Shown: positions 19,072 to 28,143 of the stretch, one piece after another
Layout of the letters: the number at the start of each line of letters is the position of its first letter
Position numbering within the stretch: position 1 is the first letter of the stretch
Assembly: GCF_026130175.1 (NCBI RefSeq)
Contig: NZ_JAIGNI010000001.1
Coordinates: 62,001-126,000 of the forward strand
Source of the DNA: Lyngbya sp. CCAP 1446/10
GTDB lineage: Bacteria > Cyanobacteriota > Cyanobacteriia > Cyanobacteriales > Microcoleaceae
Direction of reading: 5' to 3'
DNA length: 64,000 bases
The notes under the pieces: generated by a model
What the model saw: the letters and a program-made list of their open reading frames with translations, nothing else
What the model was told of the DNA's origin: nothing
Database searches by the model: none
Position numbers and translations under genes: made by a program

Positions 19072-19668
19072 ATGCAAAATACTACCTTATCTGACAATAC
19101 ATCCCCTGAAAACTCAAATACTTACTCTCCATCGGTACCAATTTCCCTCTATCGAGAAGTCACCGCCGAATTGCAAGCCGCCCAAGCGATGCTCGACTCC
19201 CTCAAAACCCACAACCAGCAATTAGTCCAACAAAATCAACAACTGCGGCGAGAAGTAGAAACAGTAGTTCAAGTATCCCAGCAGCTACAGCAAGTCGTCA
19301 ACTCAGCTCAGACTGTCACCCTGACTGGGATGCCCCAAATGCCCTCAGTCAAATTCAATTTCAGCGTTGAACCGGAGCCCCCAGCACCTGTCACCTCGCG
19401 GACTAACTCTACCATACCTCAACCACCTCAGACAGTGGCTTTCCCTTTCCCTCTACCGGAAGCGGAGCCCACAGCCCCCCGGATGCCTGACACACTTCCA
19501 CAAAAATCATTTACAGAAGTGCCAGAAACTCCTTACCGTGTGCGATCTCAACCCAAAAAAGCCTCAGACTTAAACGGATTATGGTTGATGATCGCAATTT
19601 TTCTGATAGTCATTTCCGCCTTCGGCGCAGGTTATTTAGTTGTTCGTCCTTTATTAATGAAAAAGTAA
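19072..19668 (+). CDS. Tail-anchored coiled-coil protein, unknown function
   Basis: A 198-aa protein I do not recognise. Residues about 25-80 form a Gln-rich coiled coil (LYREVTAELQAAQAML, QQLVQQNQQLRREVE). Residues about 85-160 are Pro/Thr/Ser-rich and probably disordered. Residues about 170-190 are a single hydrophobic helix (LMIAIFLIVISAFGAGYLVV) followed by a short basic tail (RPLLMKK), consistent with C-terminal membrane insertion. The gene has its own terminator at 19680-19708. Confidence 0.65.
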   Translation: MQNTTLSDNTSPENSNTYSPSVPISLYREVTAELQAAQAMLDSLKTHNQQLVQQNQQLRREVETVVQVSQQLQQVVNSAQTVTLTGMPQMPSVKFNFSVEPEPPAPVTSRTNSTIPQPPQTVAFPFPLPEAEPTAPRMPDTLPQKSFTEVPETPYRVRSQPKKASDLNGLWLMIAIFLIVISAFGAGYLVVRPLLMKK

Positions 19669-19679
19669 ATTCCAACAAG

Positions 19680-19708
19680 AATCCCACGACCTGAGCCGTG
19701 GGATTTTA
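19680..19708 (+). terminator. Rho-independent terminator
   Basis: AATCCCACG (19680-19688) pairs with CGTGGGATT (19697-19705), a 9-bp stem with an 8-base loop, followed by TTT. It lies 12 bases after the coiled-coil gene. It may also serve the convergent speD gene. Confidence 0.7.
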
Positions 19709-19752
19709 ACCGAAACCTAGCATAAAATGTTCAAAGTTACGCTAATTGGTCA

Positions 19753-20175
19753 CTATACTCTGACGGCACTCGTTTCTACTGCACGAGGCGCATACTGCTC
19801 TTCACAAGCAGAACCTAGGCTGCCCACCCCGGGCTCGAAACCGCGCGTGAACTCAGTGAGTTTTACCTGTTTAGCTTCCAGAGCTGTTTGTAGCACCTTC
19901 ATGGCTCGGTGAGGATCGCCGGCTCCGCAGAAAAATAAGTCTGCGGCAAAATAACCGTGTTCAGGCCAAGTATGGATTGCTATATGAGACTCTGCCAAAG
20001 TTGCAGTAGCCGTCACTCCGTGAGGACTAAACTGGTGTACGCACAAATCGATGAGAGTAGCTCCTCCGGCTTCGATCGCATCGAGTATGGCGCGGCGGAT
20101 ACGTTCAGGATCGTTGAGGATGTCTCCAGGAGACTCCCAAGCATCAGCGACCAGATGGGTTCCCAATTGTTTCAT
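19753..20175 (-). CDS. speD: S-adenosylmethionine decarboxylase proenzyme
   Basis: Makes decarboxylated SAM for polyamine synthesis. In the 140-aa class 1B proenzyme, self-cleavage between Glu62 and Ser63 (LAESHIAIHTWPE) generates the pyruvoyl group. His68 and Cys83 (ADLFFCGAG) sit at the positions known from the Thermotoga enzyme. The C-terminus is slightly longer than in many homologues. It converges with the gene at 19072. Confidence 0.95.
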   Translation of the reverse strand: MKQLGTHLVADAWESPGDILNDPERIRRAILDAIEAGGATLIDLCVHQFSPHGVTATATLAESHIAIHTWPEHGYFAADLFFCGAGDPHRAMKVLQTALEAKQVKLTEFTRGFEPGVGSLGSACEEQYAPRAVETSAVRV

Positions 20176-20412
20176 TCTGCGGGGTTTTACCTTTAATTGT
20201 AGTGTTCCAAACCTTTTGACGATAGCACAGAGTCAAGAAATTTTGCAAGTAAATTTCCAAAAATAAATCAGAAATAGCGGCGAGTTCTCTGGGCGGCAGC
20301 ATACCACTGCAAAAAAAACGAAGGTAGTGAAGCTTTTTTTACTTTACTACGATCGCACGTTCCTGCGTTTAGCTCGTTCCCGACTGACAAGAACGACGTT
20401 ATGAATATAGTA

Positions 20413-21474
20413 TTAATCCCGGCTATGAGTAGCTCCATTCGGCAAAATAGCCCCGCTCAAAGCCGCTTCATTCAAATTAGCAACATTCAAGCTCGCTCCA
20501 ATCAGATTCGCCTCCGACAGATTAGTTCCTGTCAAATTTGCCCCTGTCAGAGAACTCAGCAACAAACCCGCACCCGACAAATTGGCGTGACTCAGGTTCG
20601 CCCCACGCAAATCTGCTTCCAGCAAGCTAGCACCAGACAAATTTGCACCGCTCAAATCTGCTCCCCGCAAAGAAGCTTTATTTAAATTCGCAGCCCTCAA
20701 ATCAGCATGGTGCAGAATCAAACCATTCAAATTGGCTTTACTTAAATTAGCTCCTTGCAAGTCAGCACCGCTCAAATTAGAGCCATTTAAATTAGCTCCT
20801 TTTAAGTCAGCACCGCTCAAGTCAGCATTGCTCAAATTAGCAGCGCAAATACAAGCCTCCCGCAGACTTGCTTCGCTCAAAATCGCCCCAACCAAATTAA
20901 CACCGCTGAGATTTCCGCGATTGAGATAAGCCCGAATTAGAATTGCTCCGCTCAGGTTAGCCCCGTTCAAATCTACCTCGCTAAGAATCGCTCTAGTTAG
21001 ATTTGCTCTGCTTAAATCAACTCCGCTCATAATGGCTCGGCTCAGCGTCGCGCCACTCAAATTGGCCTCAGTTAGTTTCGAGCCGCTGAGCAAACAAGCT
21101 CCTACTAAACTCGCTCCAGTCATCACAGCTTTGCTCAAGTCAGCGCGAGACAATATTGCTCCGCTGAGATTGGCTCCGCTAAAATCTGCTCCGATCGCCA
21201 CCGTTCCAGTTAAACTAGAACTGCCGAGGTTAGCTTCAATTAATTTCGCCTTAGATAAATTAGCCCCGCTCAAGTCGGCACTGTTTAAATTAGCTCCAAT
21301 TAGTTTGCTTCTAATTAAGTTAGCACCTTTTAAGTTAGCGCTGCTCAAATTTGTGCGACTGAGATTAGCTTCAATCAAATGAGCTGCAATGAGGTTAGCT
21401 CCTCGAAAATCTCGTTCCCCATTTCTATGTCTAGTTAAAAGTTCATCAGCACTTAAAAGCTCAGTGAAATTCAT
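20413..21474 (-). CDS. Pentapeptide-repeat protein
   Basis: A 353-aa protein made almost entirely of A(D/N)LXX pentapeptides from about residue 22 onward, predicted to fold as a right-handed quadrilateral beta-helix of roughly 16 coils. The first 20 residues (MNFTELLSADELLTRHR) are the usual non-repeat cap of cyanobacterial members. There is no signal peptide or membrane helix. Function is unknown; related proteins include DNA mimics and scaffold proteins. The repeated codons make the gene a candidate for slippage or recombination. Confidence 0.9.
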   Translation of the reverse strand: MNFTELLSADELLTRHRNGERDFRGANLIAAHLIEANLSRTNLSSANLKGANLIRSKLIGANLNSADLSGANLSKAKLIEANLGSSSLTGTVAIGADFSGANLSGAILSRADLSKAVMTGASLVGACLLSGSKLTEANLSGATLSRAIMSGVDLSRANLTRAILSEVDLNGANLSGAILIRAYLNRGNLSGVNLVGAILSEASLREACICAANLSNADLSGADLKGANLNGSNLSGADLQGANLSKANLNGLILHHADLRAANLNKASLRGADLSGANLSGASLLEADLRGANLSHANLSGAGLLLSSLTGANLTGTNLSEANLIGASLNVANLNEAALSGAILPNGATHSRD

Positions 21475-22797
21475 AAAAAAATTGAGTGAGTTTCCTTAAT
21501 TTCTCGATGTTCTATGTTGTCTGAAAATTTGTATGTTCGTGTTTGCTAGTCAGGCTTTCAACCAATACTGCCACATTAACAATTATCAAAAGTGGTTGAT
21601 TACTAGCGCTACCTTATTAACCTAGTTATAACTTACGCAAATTAACCAGGCTTTTCGGAGAAGATTTTGGGTTTGACCAGCGCAGTCATGAAGAAACAGA
21701 GTTTCTCGCCCGCGCGTGTAAGTTGTGTAAGTTTTATTTTGCTAGTAGTTAGTTATGGCTGATGTTAGTTGTTAATTGTTAGTTGTATTTATACTAACTG
21801 CTAATCACTAACTATTCACTACTCACTATTTACCAAAATACAGAGAATTTGTCGATCGCACTTCTGGTCAAGGTCGATCGCCGATTTGACCTATTGCTGG
21901 CGGCATCCGGGCCACATTCTGACCCGAAAAATTGCTGATACAGGCGATCGCATTTATTAGTGTCAGAAAGAAATAAGAACTCGAAGCTTCAACACCGAAT
22001 GTCTTCTACTTTCTGCCTGTGCGATCGCCCATAAAAGCAGAGCCCGGTCAGCTCAGCTAGTGTCACCTCCCCCCACTGTGCTTGATGCCAGTGAAATCCA
22101 ACAGGAAGGCTGTTTCCCTCTGAGTTCTGAACGGCTCACGGGCGAAGAAAGCAACACGCTATCACTCGTCTGCGATTTCCCAAAAAAGTGATCCGCGAGC
22201 CATTCCCGTGCTCCCGCGCTGCTGTGTTTGCTGTTAATGTTGATTCGATCCATGAGCGCTTGCGGTTCTAATTAACAGAAGACCCGACACCTGACGCACT
22301 CTCGGAGATCATAGCTGTTCCTGGGCTTCTCAAATGCTTCGCTGAGGCCTTCCCAGAAAAAATGTATTTCTGTAGCAGGTCTTACCGAGGGCAATTCTGC
22401 TACAGCCAACCAATGACTAGCCTAAGTCTTCCCCGAAGGCGACGACAATATTATTCTACTAATAGTTGCCGACCACCGCAGGCCATACTCGGTGCGCGGG
22501 ACTGGCTACTTCACCTATACTGGTAAGTTGCATAAGTTGCTGAAATTAGCGGCCCCATAATTAAAGATAGTCGTTCTTTGACTAACTGGGCAATCTTTGC
22601 TGCAATTTAGGCCATCTAATTTGATAATACTGCGGAGTTTGCAATCGAGCAGTAGTGAGTGTTACAGACTCCAAAAGCGCTGCGGATTTAGGGTATCAAA
22701 ATTAAGGGCGCCGATCGAGCTTCCAGCAAAAAGCCCAGCTCGCCAATCAAAATTAAACTTTTAACAAATCGCTTTTTTTAAACTTTCCAGGACAAAA
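21475..22797. other. 1.3 kb gene-poor region with RNA-like hairpins
   Basis: No convincing gene. The right two thirds (about 22020-22720) are less AT-rich than the other gaps and hold many short palindromes: TGTAGCAG (22371-22378) with CTGCTACA (22397-22404), CACTG/CAGTG (22074-22093), AACAG/CTGTT (22100-22114) and an imperfect CTGGG..CCCAG arm pair (22321-22356). A 66-codon minus-strand frame (22053-22253) lacks a Shine-Dalgarno and resembles nothing I know. It does not match what I remember of cyanobacterial rnpB or tmRNA. It may be a structured RNA or a decayed locus. Confidence 0.4.
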
Positions 22798-22840
22798 CAA
22801 AAGCCGGCTTTCACAGAAAAAGCCGACTTTTGAGATAATT
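22798..22840 (-). terminator. Terminator of the YflT-domain gene
   Basis: CAAAAGCCGGCTTT (22798-22811) and AAAGCCGACTTTTG (22819-22832) form a strong stem. On the minus strand it is followed by a T-rich stretch. It lies about 110 bases downstream of the two-domain stress protein gene. Confidence 0.7.
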
Positions 22841-22944
22841 TTACCGACATGGCGCTCAAGGCCTACGGCTTCGACAATCCAAGTGCGCCAGTGCGTCCAT
22901 CCCTACGGGAAGTAGAAACAATAGCCAAACCAAACCTCAACTAT

Positions 22945-24153
22945 CTAAACCCGACGGTGGCCCGTAACGCCCTGATTGGGGTCGTAAATATCAGCCGTAG
23001 TATCAACGCCCGGAGTGCCGGGAGCGCCGTAATCTGCGCGAGCGGTATCCACGCTGGGGTAGTCGTAGGTGTTCCAATGCTGAACGCCTCCGCGGCTCAT
23101 AATTGCTTCAGCCTTAGCGACTTCTGCTTCGCTACCATCAAGCAGCACCAAGTAATCTCCTCTCGCGACTCGATCGTTATAAGCTCTGGCTTCCTCTTCG
23201 GGAATTCCCAAACCGACTAAAGCTCCGATCAAGCTGCCGGCAGCCGCACCCAAAGCAGTACCCGCGAGTGTAGTGGCGATCGTCGTAGCCGCAGCTCCAG
23301 CCAGCATAATCGGCCCGATACCCGGAATTGCCAGCGCGCCCAGGCCTACCAACAAGCCAGTCAAACCGCCCAGCGTGCCGCCTGTGAGCGCGCCCTTGGT
23401 CGCCCCTTCATCGGCTTTGTTGTCCGCGCTTTCCTGCACGTCAATCCCCGCGATATCCGCTTTAGAGTCGGCATCCTTCGCGATGACCGAAACCCGATCC
23501 ATGTCGAAACCCGCAGTTCTCAGTTCTGCCAGCGCGTGTTCCGTCTCGCGGCGGGTAGAAAACACGCCCACAGCGCGCTTGTGGCGATCCATAGATCTGC
23601 GGCCAGTGTCTGCCGGCACATCATAAATGCCCCAATCCTGAATGCCCCGCACGCTCATAATTCCTTCGGCGGTAGCAAGTTCGGCATCCGTTCCTTCGAC
23701 GAATACCAAATATTCTCCGCGCGAGATGCGATCGCTATAAATTTTAGCTTTGGCTTCGGGAACACCCAAACCGACCAAACCGCCCACCAAACCGCCCGCT
23801 GCTGCCCCAATCGCGCCTCCGACAACAGTGTCAGCCAGCAGAGTGGCGATCGCGCCCCCCGCCATCACCGGGCCAACTCCCGGAATCGCCAGCGCCCCAA
23901 TGCTGCCCAGCAAGCCAATCAAACCGCCCGTCACTACTCCCGCCGTCGCGCCAGCTTTCGCGCCACCGCCCACTTTCTCGTCGGTACTCTTAGCAGTTGT
24001 AGCGCCCGCAATTTCGCTGCCATTGAGACTTTCCCCAACTACCGAAACTTTATTCATCGGAAAGCCAGCACTTTGCAGTTCCATCAAGGCTAGTTCCGTA
24101 TCGCGGTAATTAGAAAACGATCCTACAGCTCGCTTGTATTGACCTAAAGACAT
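22945..24153 (-). CDS. Tandem YflT-type (GsiB/17M-like) stress protein with glycine-rich membrane segments
   Basis: A 402-aa protein built from two similar halves. Each begins with a YflT-like alpha/beta domain (KRAVGSFSNYRDTELAL from residue 8; KRAVGVFSTRRETEHAL from about 191). Each continues with a long Gly/Ala-rich hydrophobic segment (LLGSIGALAIPGVGPVMAGG; LLVGLGALAIPGIGPIMLAG) that looks like a membrane-inserting glycine-zipper hairpin. Each ends with GEYLVFVEG or GDYLVLLDG and an IMS.RG sequence. The halves clearly arose by internal duplication. Related Bacillus proteins are general stress proteins. Molecular role unknown. Confidence 0.75.
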   Translation of the reverse strand: MSLGQYKRAVGSFSNYRDTELALMELQSAGFPMNKVSVVGESLNGSEIAGATTAKSTDEKVGGGAKAGATAGVVTGGLIGLLGSIGALAIPGVGPVMAGGAIATLLADTVVGGAIGAAAGGLVGGLVGLGVPEAKAKIYSDRISRGEYLVFVEGTDAELATAEGIMSVRGIQDWGIYDVPADTGRRSMDRHKRAVGVFSTRRETEHALAELRTAGFDMDRVSVIAKDADSKADIAGIDVQESADNKADEGATKGALTGGTLGGLTGLLVGLGALAIPGIGPIMLAGAAATTIATTLAGTALGAAAGSLIGALVGLGIPEEEARAYNDRVARGDYLVLLDGSEAEVAKAEAIMSRGGVQHWNTYDYPSVDTARADYGAPGTPGVDTTADIYDPNQGVTGHRRV

Positions 24154-24477
24154 TTTTTTTCTCCTTCAAAATAAACTACTTTTACACAGCTACAGAATTT
24201 ATGCTCTGCTTGCTGCCATCAATCACATTTACTCATTTTTTCCCAACATTTTTCATCGGTCGCTGGGAATAAATTCAGTCTCTATCTTCAGGCTAATTTT
24301 CCACTCATTATCAGAAATTAGTCGGAAATTGGTAATGGGAATTTCAGGTATTAGTCGAGTTTTGAGTTGGGAGTTTTGATTGCATGAATCTTAAACTCTT
24401 CAACTTAAACCCCCGCTACCCGGAAGAGTCACGTAGGCGTTGCGATCAGCTTTATAGCCAATTTTAACAAGCCTAAC
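24154..24477. other. Upstream region of the YflT-domain gene
   Basis: AT-rich. A ribosome binding site (GAAGGAG on the minus strand, about 24162-24168) precedes the start. Nothing else is recognisable before the heptamer tract at 24478. Confidence 0.35.
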
Positions 24478-24520
24478 TTTCCTTCTTCCTTCTTCCTTCT
24501 TCCTTCTTCCTTCTTCCTTC
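24478..24520. repeat. TTCTTCC heptamer tract
   Basis: Six uninterrupted copies of a seven-base CCTTCTT unit, ending eight bases before the stop codon of the BON-domain lipoprotein gene. Confidence 0.9.
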
Positions 24521-24527
24521 AAATTTA

Positions 24528-25004
24528 TCACTTGCTAGGCGATGCGGGTGCTGCGGGAGCGACAACAGCCGTAACATTCACCGTTTTTACACCCTTAATC
24601 TCTTTAGCTAGGGGTTCAATTTTAGCTAAATCAGTTTGACTGGGAACTGTGCCACCTACGGTAACAGCCCCGTCTTTGGCGTCAACAGTTAGCTGACCTT
24701 TAGTGATGTTCACTTCCAACTTAGAACGAACTTCACTTTTGAGGTCACCATCGGCTCTCATTGCATCGCCGCCCGTCACGTTGTTGCGCTGTTCTCTGGC
24801 CCTAATATCAGAATTTGCTTGGTTTTGGCGAATCTGGCTAGTGGCGTCGCCCTGAGTTTTTTGAATATTCTCGGCTGGGGGCGGGCTCTTGACATTTTCT
24901 GTGGTAGAATTAGGAGCATCAGCGCTAGTTTTAGCGTCGCCAGTGCAAGCAGCAGCTCCAAATAATAGGAGACCGCTGATGAGAATAGGTGTTAATTTGT
25001 TCAT
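24528..25004 (-). CDS. BON-domain lipoprotein
   Basis: A 158-aa probable lipoprotein. The signal sequence ends in a lipobox-like LLFGAAAC with Cys20 as the lipidated residue. A Gln/Asn/Thr-rich linker (about 25-85) follows, then a single BON domain (about 87-148, LKSEVRSKLEVN, VTVGGTVPSQTDLAKIEPLAKEIKGVKTV). BON domains bind phospholipid and are typical of OsmY-like envelope stress proteins. It lies on the same strand as the YflT-type gene, but the 374-base gap suggests separate transcription. Confidence 0.85.
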   Translation of the reverse strand: MNKLTPILISGLLLFGAAACTGDAKTSADAPNSTTENVKSPPPAENIQKTQGDATSQIRQNQANSDIRAREQRNNVTGGDAMRADGDLKSEVRSKLEVNITKGQLTVDAKDGAVTVGGTVPSQTDLAKIEPLAKEIKGVKTVNVTAVVAPAAPASPSK

Positions 25005-25638
25005 GATATATTAGTACCCTCCGGGTAAGCTTTCGATGAGCCAGACTTCGTGGAAGTAAATTAAGCCACACAAAAATTTATGTGGTGCTTTCTACGATCT
25101 AAAAAGCGTTATATCAAATATATAAAATTGAGGAAGCTGCTACATCGCTCCACAGGTGTAACTTTTACCTCTATCGTTAGATAGAGTACAAAAAACAAAT
25201 AAGGCCTTATGCGATTTGCGATTGGGCATGATCTACTGAATATGGGTTTGAATCTGACCTACAGTTGTATTCTTTTTGGAAAGTGGTATTAGATTAAATT
25301 TAACTTAATTATTCTGGGACGGACTATTCATCATAAATCAGGTTGATTCCGATATTTTTAGTTGCCAAAGCTAATATTTTCAGAGACACCAAGTTCAAAA
25401 ATGTATAGCCTTTCTCAGAAAGATCAGGTACGCTTCCAGAATAGGGCAAACCGGGCATGGGGCATAGGGCATGAGGCTCTCCTCACTTTTTTGAGAACCG
25501 CTATAAGTTGTATTAATAGATCAGCTCGCCACTCAAAACTATTTTTTCCTAATGACTAATGACTAATGACTAATGACTGATGACTAATGACTGATGACTG
25601 ATGACTGATGACTGACATCCCTTGCCGAACTTCCTGCT
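25005..25638. other. Intergenic region ending in a TGACTAA/TGACTGA tract
   Basis: About 630 bases without a supportable gene. The right end (25551-25616) is a heptamer tract of TGACTAA and TGACTGA repeats. It is followed by TTGCCGAACTTCCTGCTTC, a sequence also found at 47919-47937. The left part is plain AT-rich DNA. Confidence 0.5.
25551..25616. repeat. AATGACT/GATGACT heptamer tract
   Basis: Nine or more copies of a seven-base TGACTAA or TGACTGA unit. The same unit recurs at 40190-40205, 48952-48975 and 50041-50063. Confidence 0.9.
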
Positions 25639-26184
25639 TCAATACAAACGAAAAGAGTCGAGAAATTTTTGAGCATTTTCTGGTTCTGGGGTAGTAGTAA
25701 GCAGCCCGTAAATGCGGGTTTCCACCAAAAAAACTTGACCTACACCTACAGGTTGTTTGGGGGAAAGTGGCTGAAACTCAAACTCTTTTCCCGGATAGCC
25801 ACCCAGCGAAATATCCCGTACTTGCAGCAATTTAGCATTCGCAGCCACGACAAAAAAATCCACGGCATTATTTAAAGTAATTTTGATATTATTGTTGCTG
25901 ATCCGAAAATCTAGGTCAAAGTATTGAAGTAAATAAGTTTCTTGGTTTTTTAAGATCGATCTGTATGTATGAGTGGTAATTTGAGTTGAAAAAGTTTCAG
26001 TATTAATTTTGGGAGTTCCCGGCATATCGATCGCAAATTGACCCATCGCCGAGCAAAACGGGTGCCACTCCGGCTGAGGAAGTGCCGTCCGCAGCGGGGC
26101 AACTTCAGCTTTTGCCGGACTGGTAAACTTGAGGGCCGAGACGAGTAATGTAGCAGTAACTAGGATGATATACAGAAATTTCAT
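25639..26184 (-). CDS. Secreted protein of unknown function
   Basis: 181 aa from ATG 26184. A longer reading to 26301 is possible but would place 39 non-signal residues before a perfect signal peptide (MKFLYIILVTATLLVSALKF, cleavage near SPAKAEV). The mature part has beta-rich patterns (GQFAIDMPGTPK, LKNQETYLLQYFDLDF, GGYPGKEFEFQP) and ends FLDSFRLY. The KFLDSFRL ending occurs in cyanobacterial secreted proteins of unknown function. It diverges from the SLH lipoprotein gene, with 69 bases between starts. Confidence 0.65.
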   Translation of the reverse strand: MKFLYIILVTATLLVSALKFTSPAKAEVAPLRTALPQPEWHPFCSAMGQFAIDMPGTPKINTETFSTQITTHTYRSILKNQETYLLQYFDLDFRISNNNIKITLNNAVDFFVVAANAKLLQVRDISLGGYPGKEFEFQPLSPKQPVGVGQVFLVETRIYGLLTTTPEPENAQKFLDSFRLY

Positions 26185-26253
26185 TTCGGTAAAAATTATA
26201 TTTGTCCGATCGATCTGCGCTAGCCTAGAAATATATCCGCAAACGAGGGATTT

Positions 26254-27654
26254 ATGCTGAATACTATATTTACTCAACGGCAACGCAACTCGATGGGGCA
26301 AGCTAAAACCAGTAAAACCAATAAAACTAATATACTCGCTGCTGTAAATACTTGGCTAGCTATGTGTCTGCTGGCTGCTGTCACAGCTTGCGCAAACAGC
26401 CCCAACAGTAAAGCCCTCGAAGAATCCATAGCCGCCGATCCCAAATTACAACAAAATCCAGCGGTTTTATCTTCCCCGTCACCAGCGACAGCAGTTGAAA
26501 CCAGCACAACCGCCAGACTCCCGGACGATTTCCCGACAGAAATTCCACTCTATCCTAATGCTCAGTTGGTCGAAGTTGGTGCGCCAACCGATGCTTCGCC
26601 AAAAAATGTGCGGCTGCGTTGGGAAAGCACAGATCCGGTTAATTCGGTTCAAAACTTTTATCAGACAGAGTTTGGACGGCGCAATTGGCAAATAGTCAGC
26701 CGCCCAACCACCGAAGGACAAGGTTCTTTGGTAGCAACCAGAGATAAATTGCGGGTAACAGTGTCGCTTTCTCCGACTCAAAAAGTAGGGGGTTCTACAG
26801 AATTTGCGATCGACTATAGCAAAGACAGCCCAGAAATTGCAGCCAGTCCCCAACCTGACAATTCCGAGTCTACCGCATCTCCAACCGCTTCACCAACTCC
26901 ATCGAATTCAGAGGGAACTACTCCCACGCCATCTCCTTCGCCCAAATCAGCAAAAGTTAGCCAGCTAGACACCAAAATTCCTCAACAGTTGCAGCAGTAT
27001 GTGGCAGATTTGGCTCAGTTGGAAGTGCTGAAAGTGCGATTAAAAAGCGGTGCTAATTTAGAAACTGACAACACTTTACCCGAACCCAACAAAATTGTCA
27101 CCCGCCGCGAATACGCCCGCTGGTTAGTAGCAGCAAACAATCAGATTTATACCAGCCGTCAAGCCAAACAAATTAGATTAGCAGTAGAATCTAGCGAACC
27201 GGCATTTTCCGACATACCCAAAACAGACCCAGATTTTTCAGCAATTCAAGGTTTAGCAGAAGCCGGTTTAATTCCGAGTTCGCTTTCTGGAGAAACGAAA
27301 GATCTGAAATTTCGTCCCGATGCACCTTTAACCCGCGAAACAATGATTCTCTGGAAAGTACCATTAGATACTCGTCAACTTTTACCCACAGCAAACATTG
27401 AGGGAGTGAAAGAAAAATGGGGTTTTCAAGATGCTTCTAAGATTGATTCCCAGTCGTCGCGGGCAGTTTTAGCTGATTTTAACAATGGAGACTTGGCGAA
27501 TATTCGTCGCGTTTTTGGTTTTACAACTCTGTTTCAGCCCAAGAAATCCGTGACTCGCGCCGAAGCTGCTGCTAGTTTGTGGTATTTTGGCATTCAAGAT
27601 CAGGGATTGTCGGCTGAAGATGCTCTCCAAGCCAAATCTCAACCAGCCCAGTAA
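26254..27654 (+). CDS. SLH-domain lipoprotein
   Basis: 466 aa; an in-frame ATG at 26293 is an alternative start. The signal helix (TWLAMCLLAAVTAC) ends in a lipobox-like VTAC. Residues about 90-200 form a globular domain (LPDDFPTEIPLYPNAQLVEV, NFYQTEFGRRNWQIV) seen in cyanobacterial envelope proteins. A Pro/Ser/Thr linker (about 205-235) is followed by SLH-like motifs from about 285 (VTRREYARWLVAANN; FSDIPKTDPDFSAIQGLAEAG; LTRETMILW; VTRAEAAASLWYFG). It probably ties the outer membrane or S-layer to peptidoglycan. Confidence 0.82.
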   Translation: MLNTIFTQRQRNSMGQAKTSKTNKTNILAAVNTWLAMCLLAAVTACANSPNSKALEESIAADPKLQQNPAVLSSPSPATAVETSTTARLPDDFPTEIPLYPNAQLVEVGAPTDASPKNVRLRWESTDPVNSVQNFYQTEFGRRNWQIVSRPTTEGQGSLVATRDKLRVTVSLSPTQKVGGSTEFAIDYSKDSPEIAASPQPDNSESTASPTASPTPSNSEGTTPTPSPSPKSAKVSQLDTKIPQQLQQYVADLAQLEVLKVRLKSGANLETDNTLPEPNKIVTRREYARWLVAANNQIYTSRQAKQIRLAVESSEPAFSDIPKTDPDFSAIQGLAEAGLIPSSLSGETKDLKFRPDAPLTRETMILWKVPLDTRQLLPTANIEGVKEKWGFQDASKIDSQSSRAVLADFNNGDLANIRRVFGFTTLFQPKKSVTRAEAAASLWYFGIQDQGLSAEDALQAKSQPAQ

Positions 27655-28143
27655 AGTTGTTTGGGGCGGTAAACAGCATCGGAACTATTTATTTGTAGGG
27701 TGCGTGAGAACTAGAAATCATTAAATCCACACGCATGAGACTATTTACACTCACGCACCTGATCAAGAATTGAATAATACCGATGCTACCGGAAACGATA
27801 TTACCCAGAAACCTAGTTCGACGCACGAAAACTCGCCGTAACAGCCGAGGGATAGTAGTAGAAAAGTCCCGTTTCTTAAATTTCTCTGCGCGAGTCAGCG
27901 TCAAAAATCCTTTCAAACACCATACACCAGCCTCTGTGTCCGCCAAGGCGCTCCTAAGCGATAGATTTTTTCTATTACCTAGTCTTAATTTCTGTATTAT
28001 TCCGCACAATCGCTGCATTTTCCTGACCAATTTTGTACATATTTTAACCAACACTTTTCAAAACTCTCAGTATGATTCCGGATGGGGTAACGGACTTAAG
28101 GATAAATGAAAAAGAGTGTTTGAGTCTGGGAGAGCGTTTTTCA
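27655..28143. other. Intergenic region with GGTGCGTGAG hairpin
   Basis: GGTGCGTGAG (27699-27708) and CTCACGCACC (27750-27759) form a perfect 10-bp inverted repeat 45 bases after the SLH lipoprotein gene; it could fold as a terminator. The rest has no supportable gene. Confidence 0.45.

Noticed and set aside
20401-21382. Plus-strand open frames opposite the pentapeptide gene
   Set aside because: They are antisense shadows created by the five-codon repeat.
22053-22253. 66-codon minus-strand frame in the gene-poor region
   Set aside because: No ribosome binding site, no family resemblance, and the sequence overlaps several hairpins.
22545-22570. TATGGGGCCGC on the minus strand as a tmRNA start
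   Set aside because: The rest does not match the tRNA-like ends or tag frame of cyanobacterial ssrA as I know it.
24478-24520. Possible CRISPR or regulatory array of pyrimidine repeats
   Set aside because: No spacers; a simple heptamer tract.
25551-25616. CRISPR-like array of short repeats
   Set aside because: Units are seven bases in direct tandem without spacers; it is a heptamer satellite.
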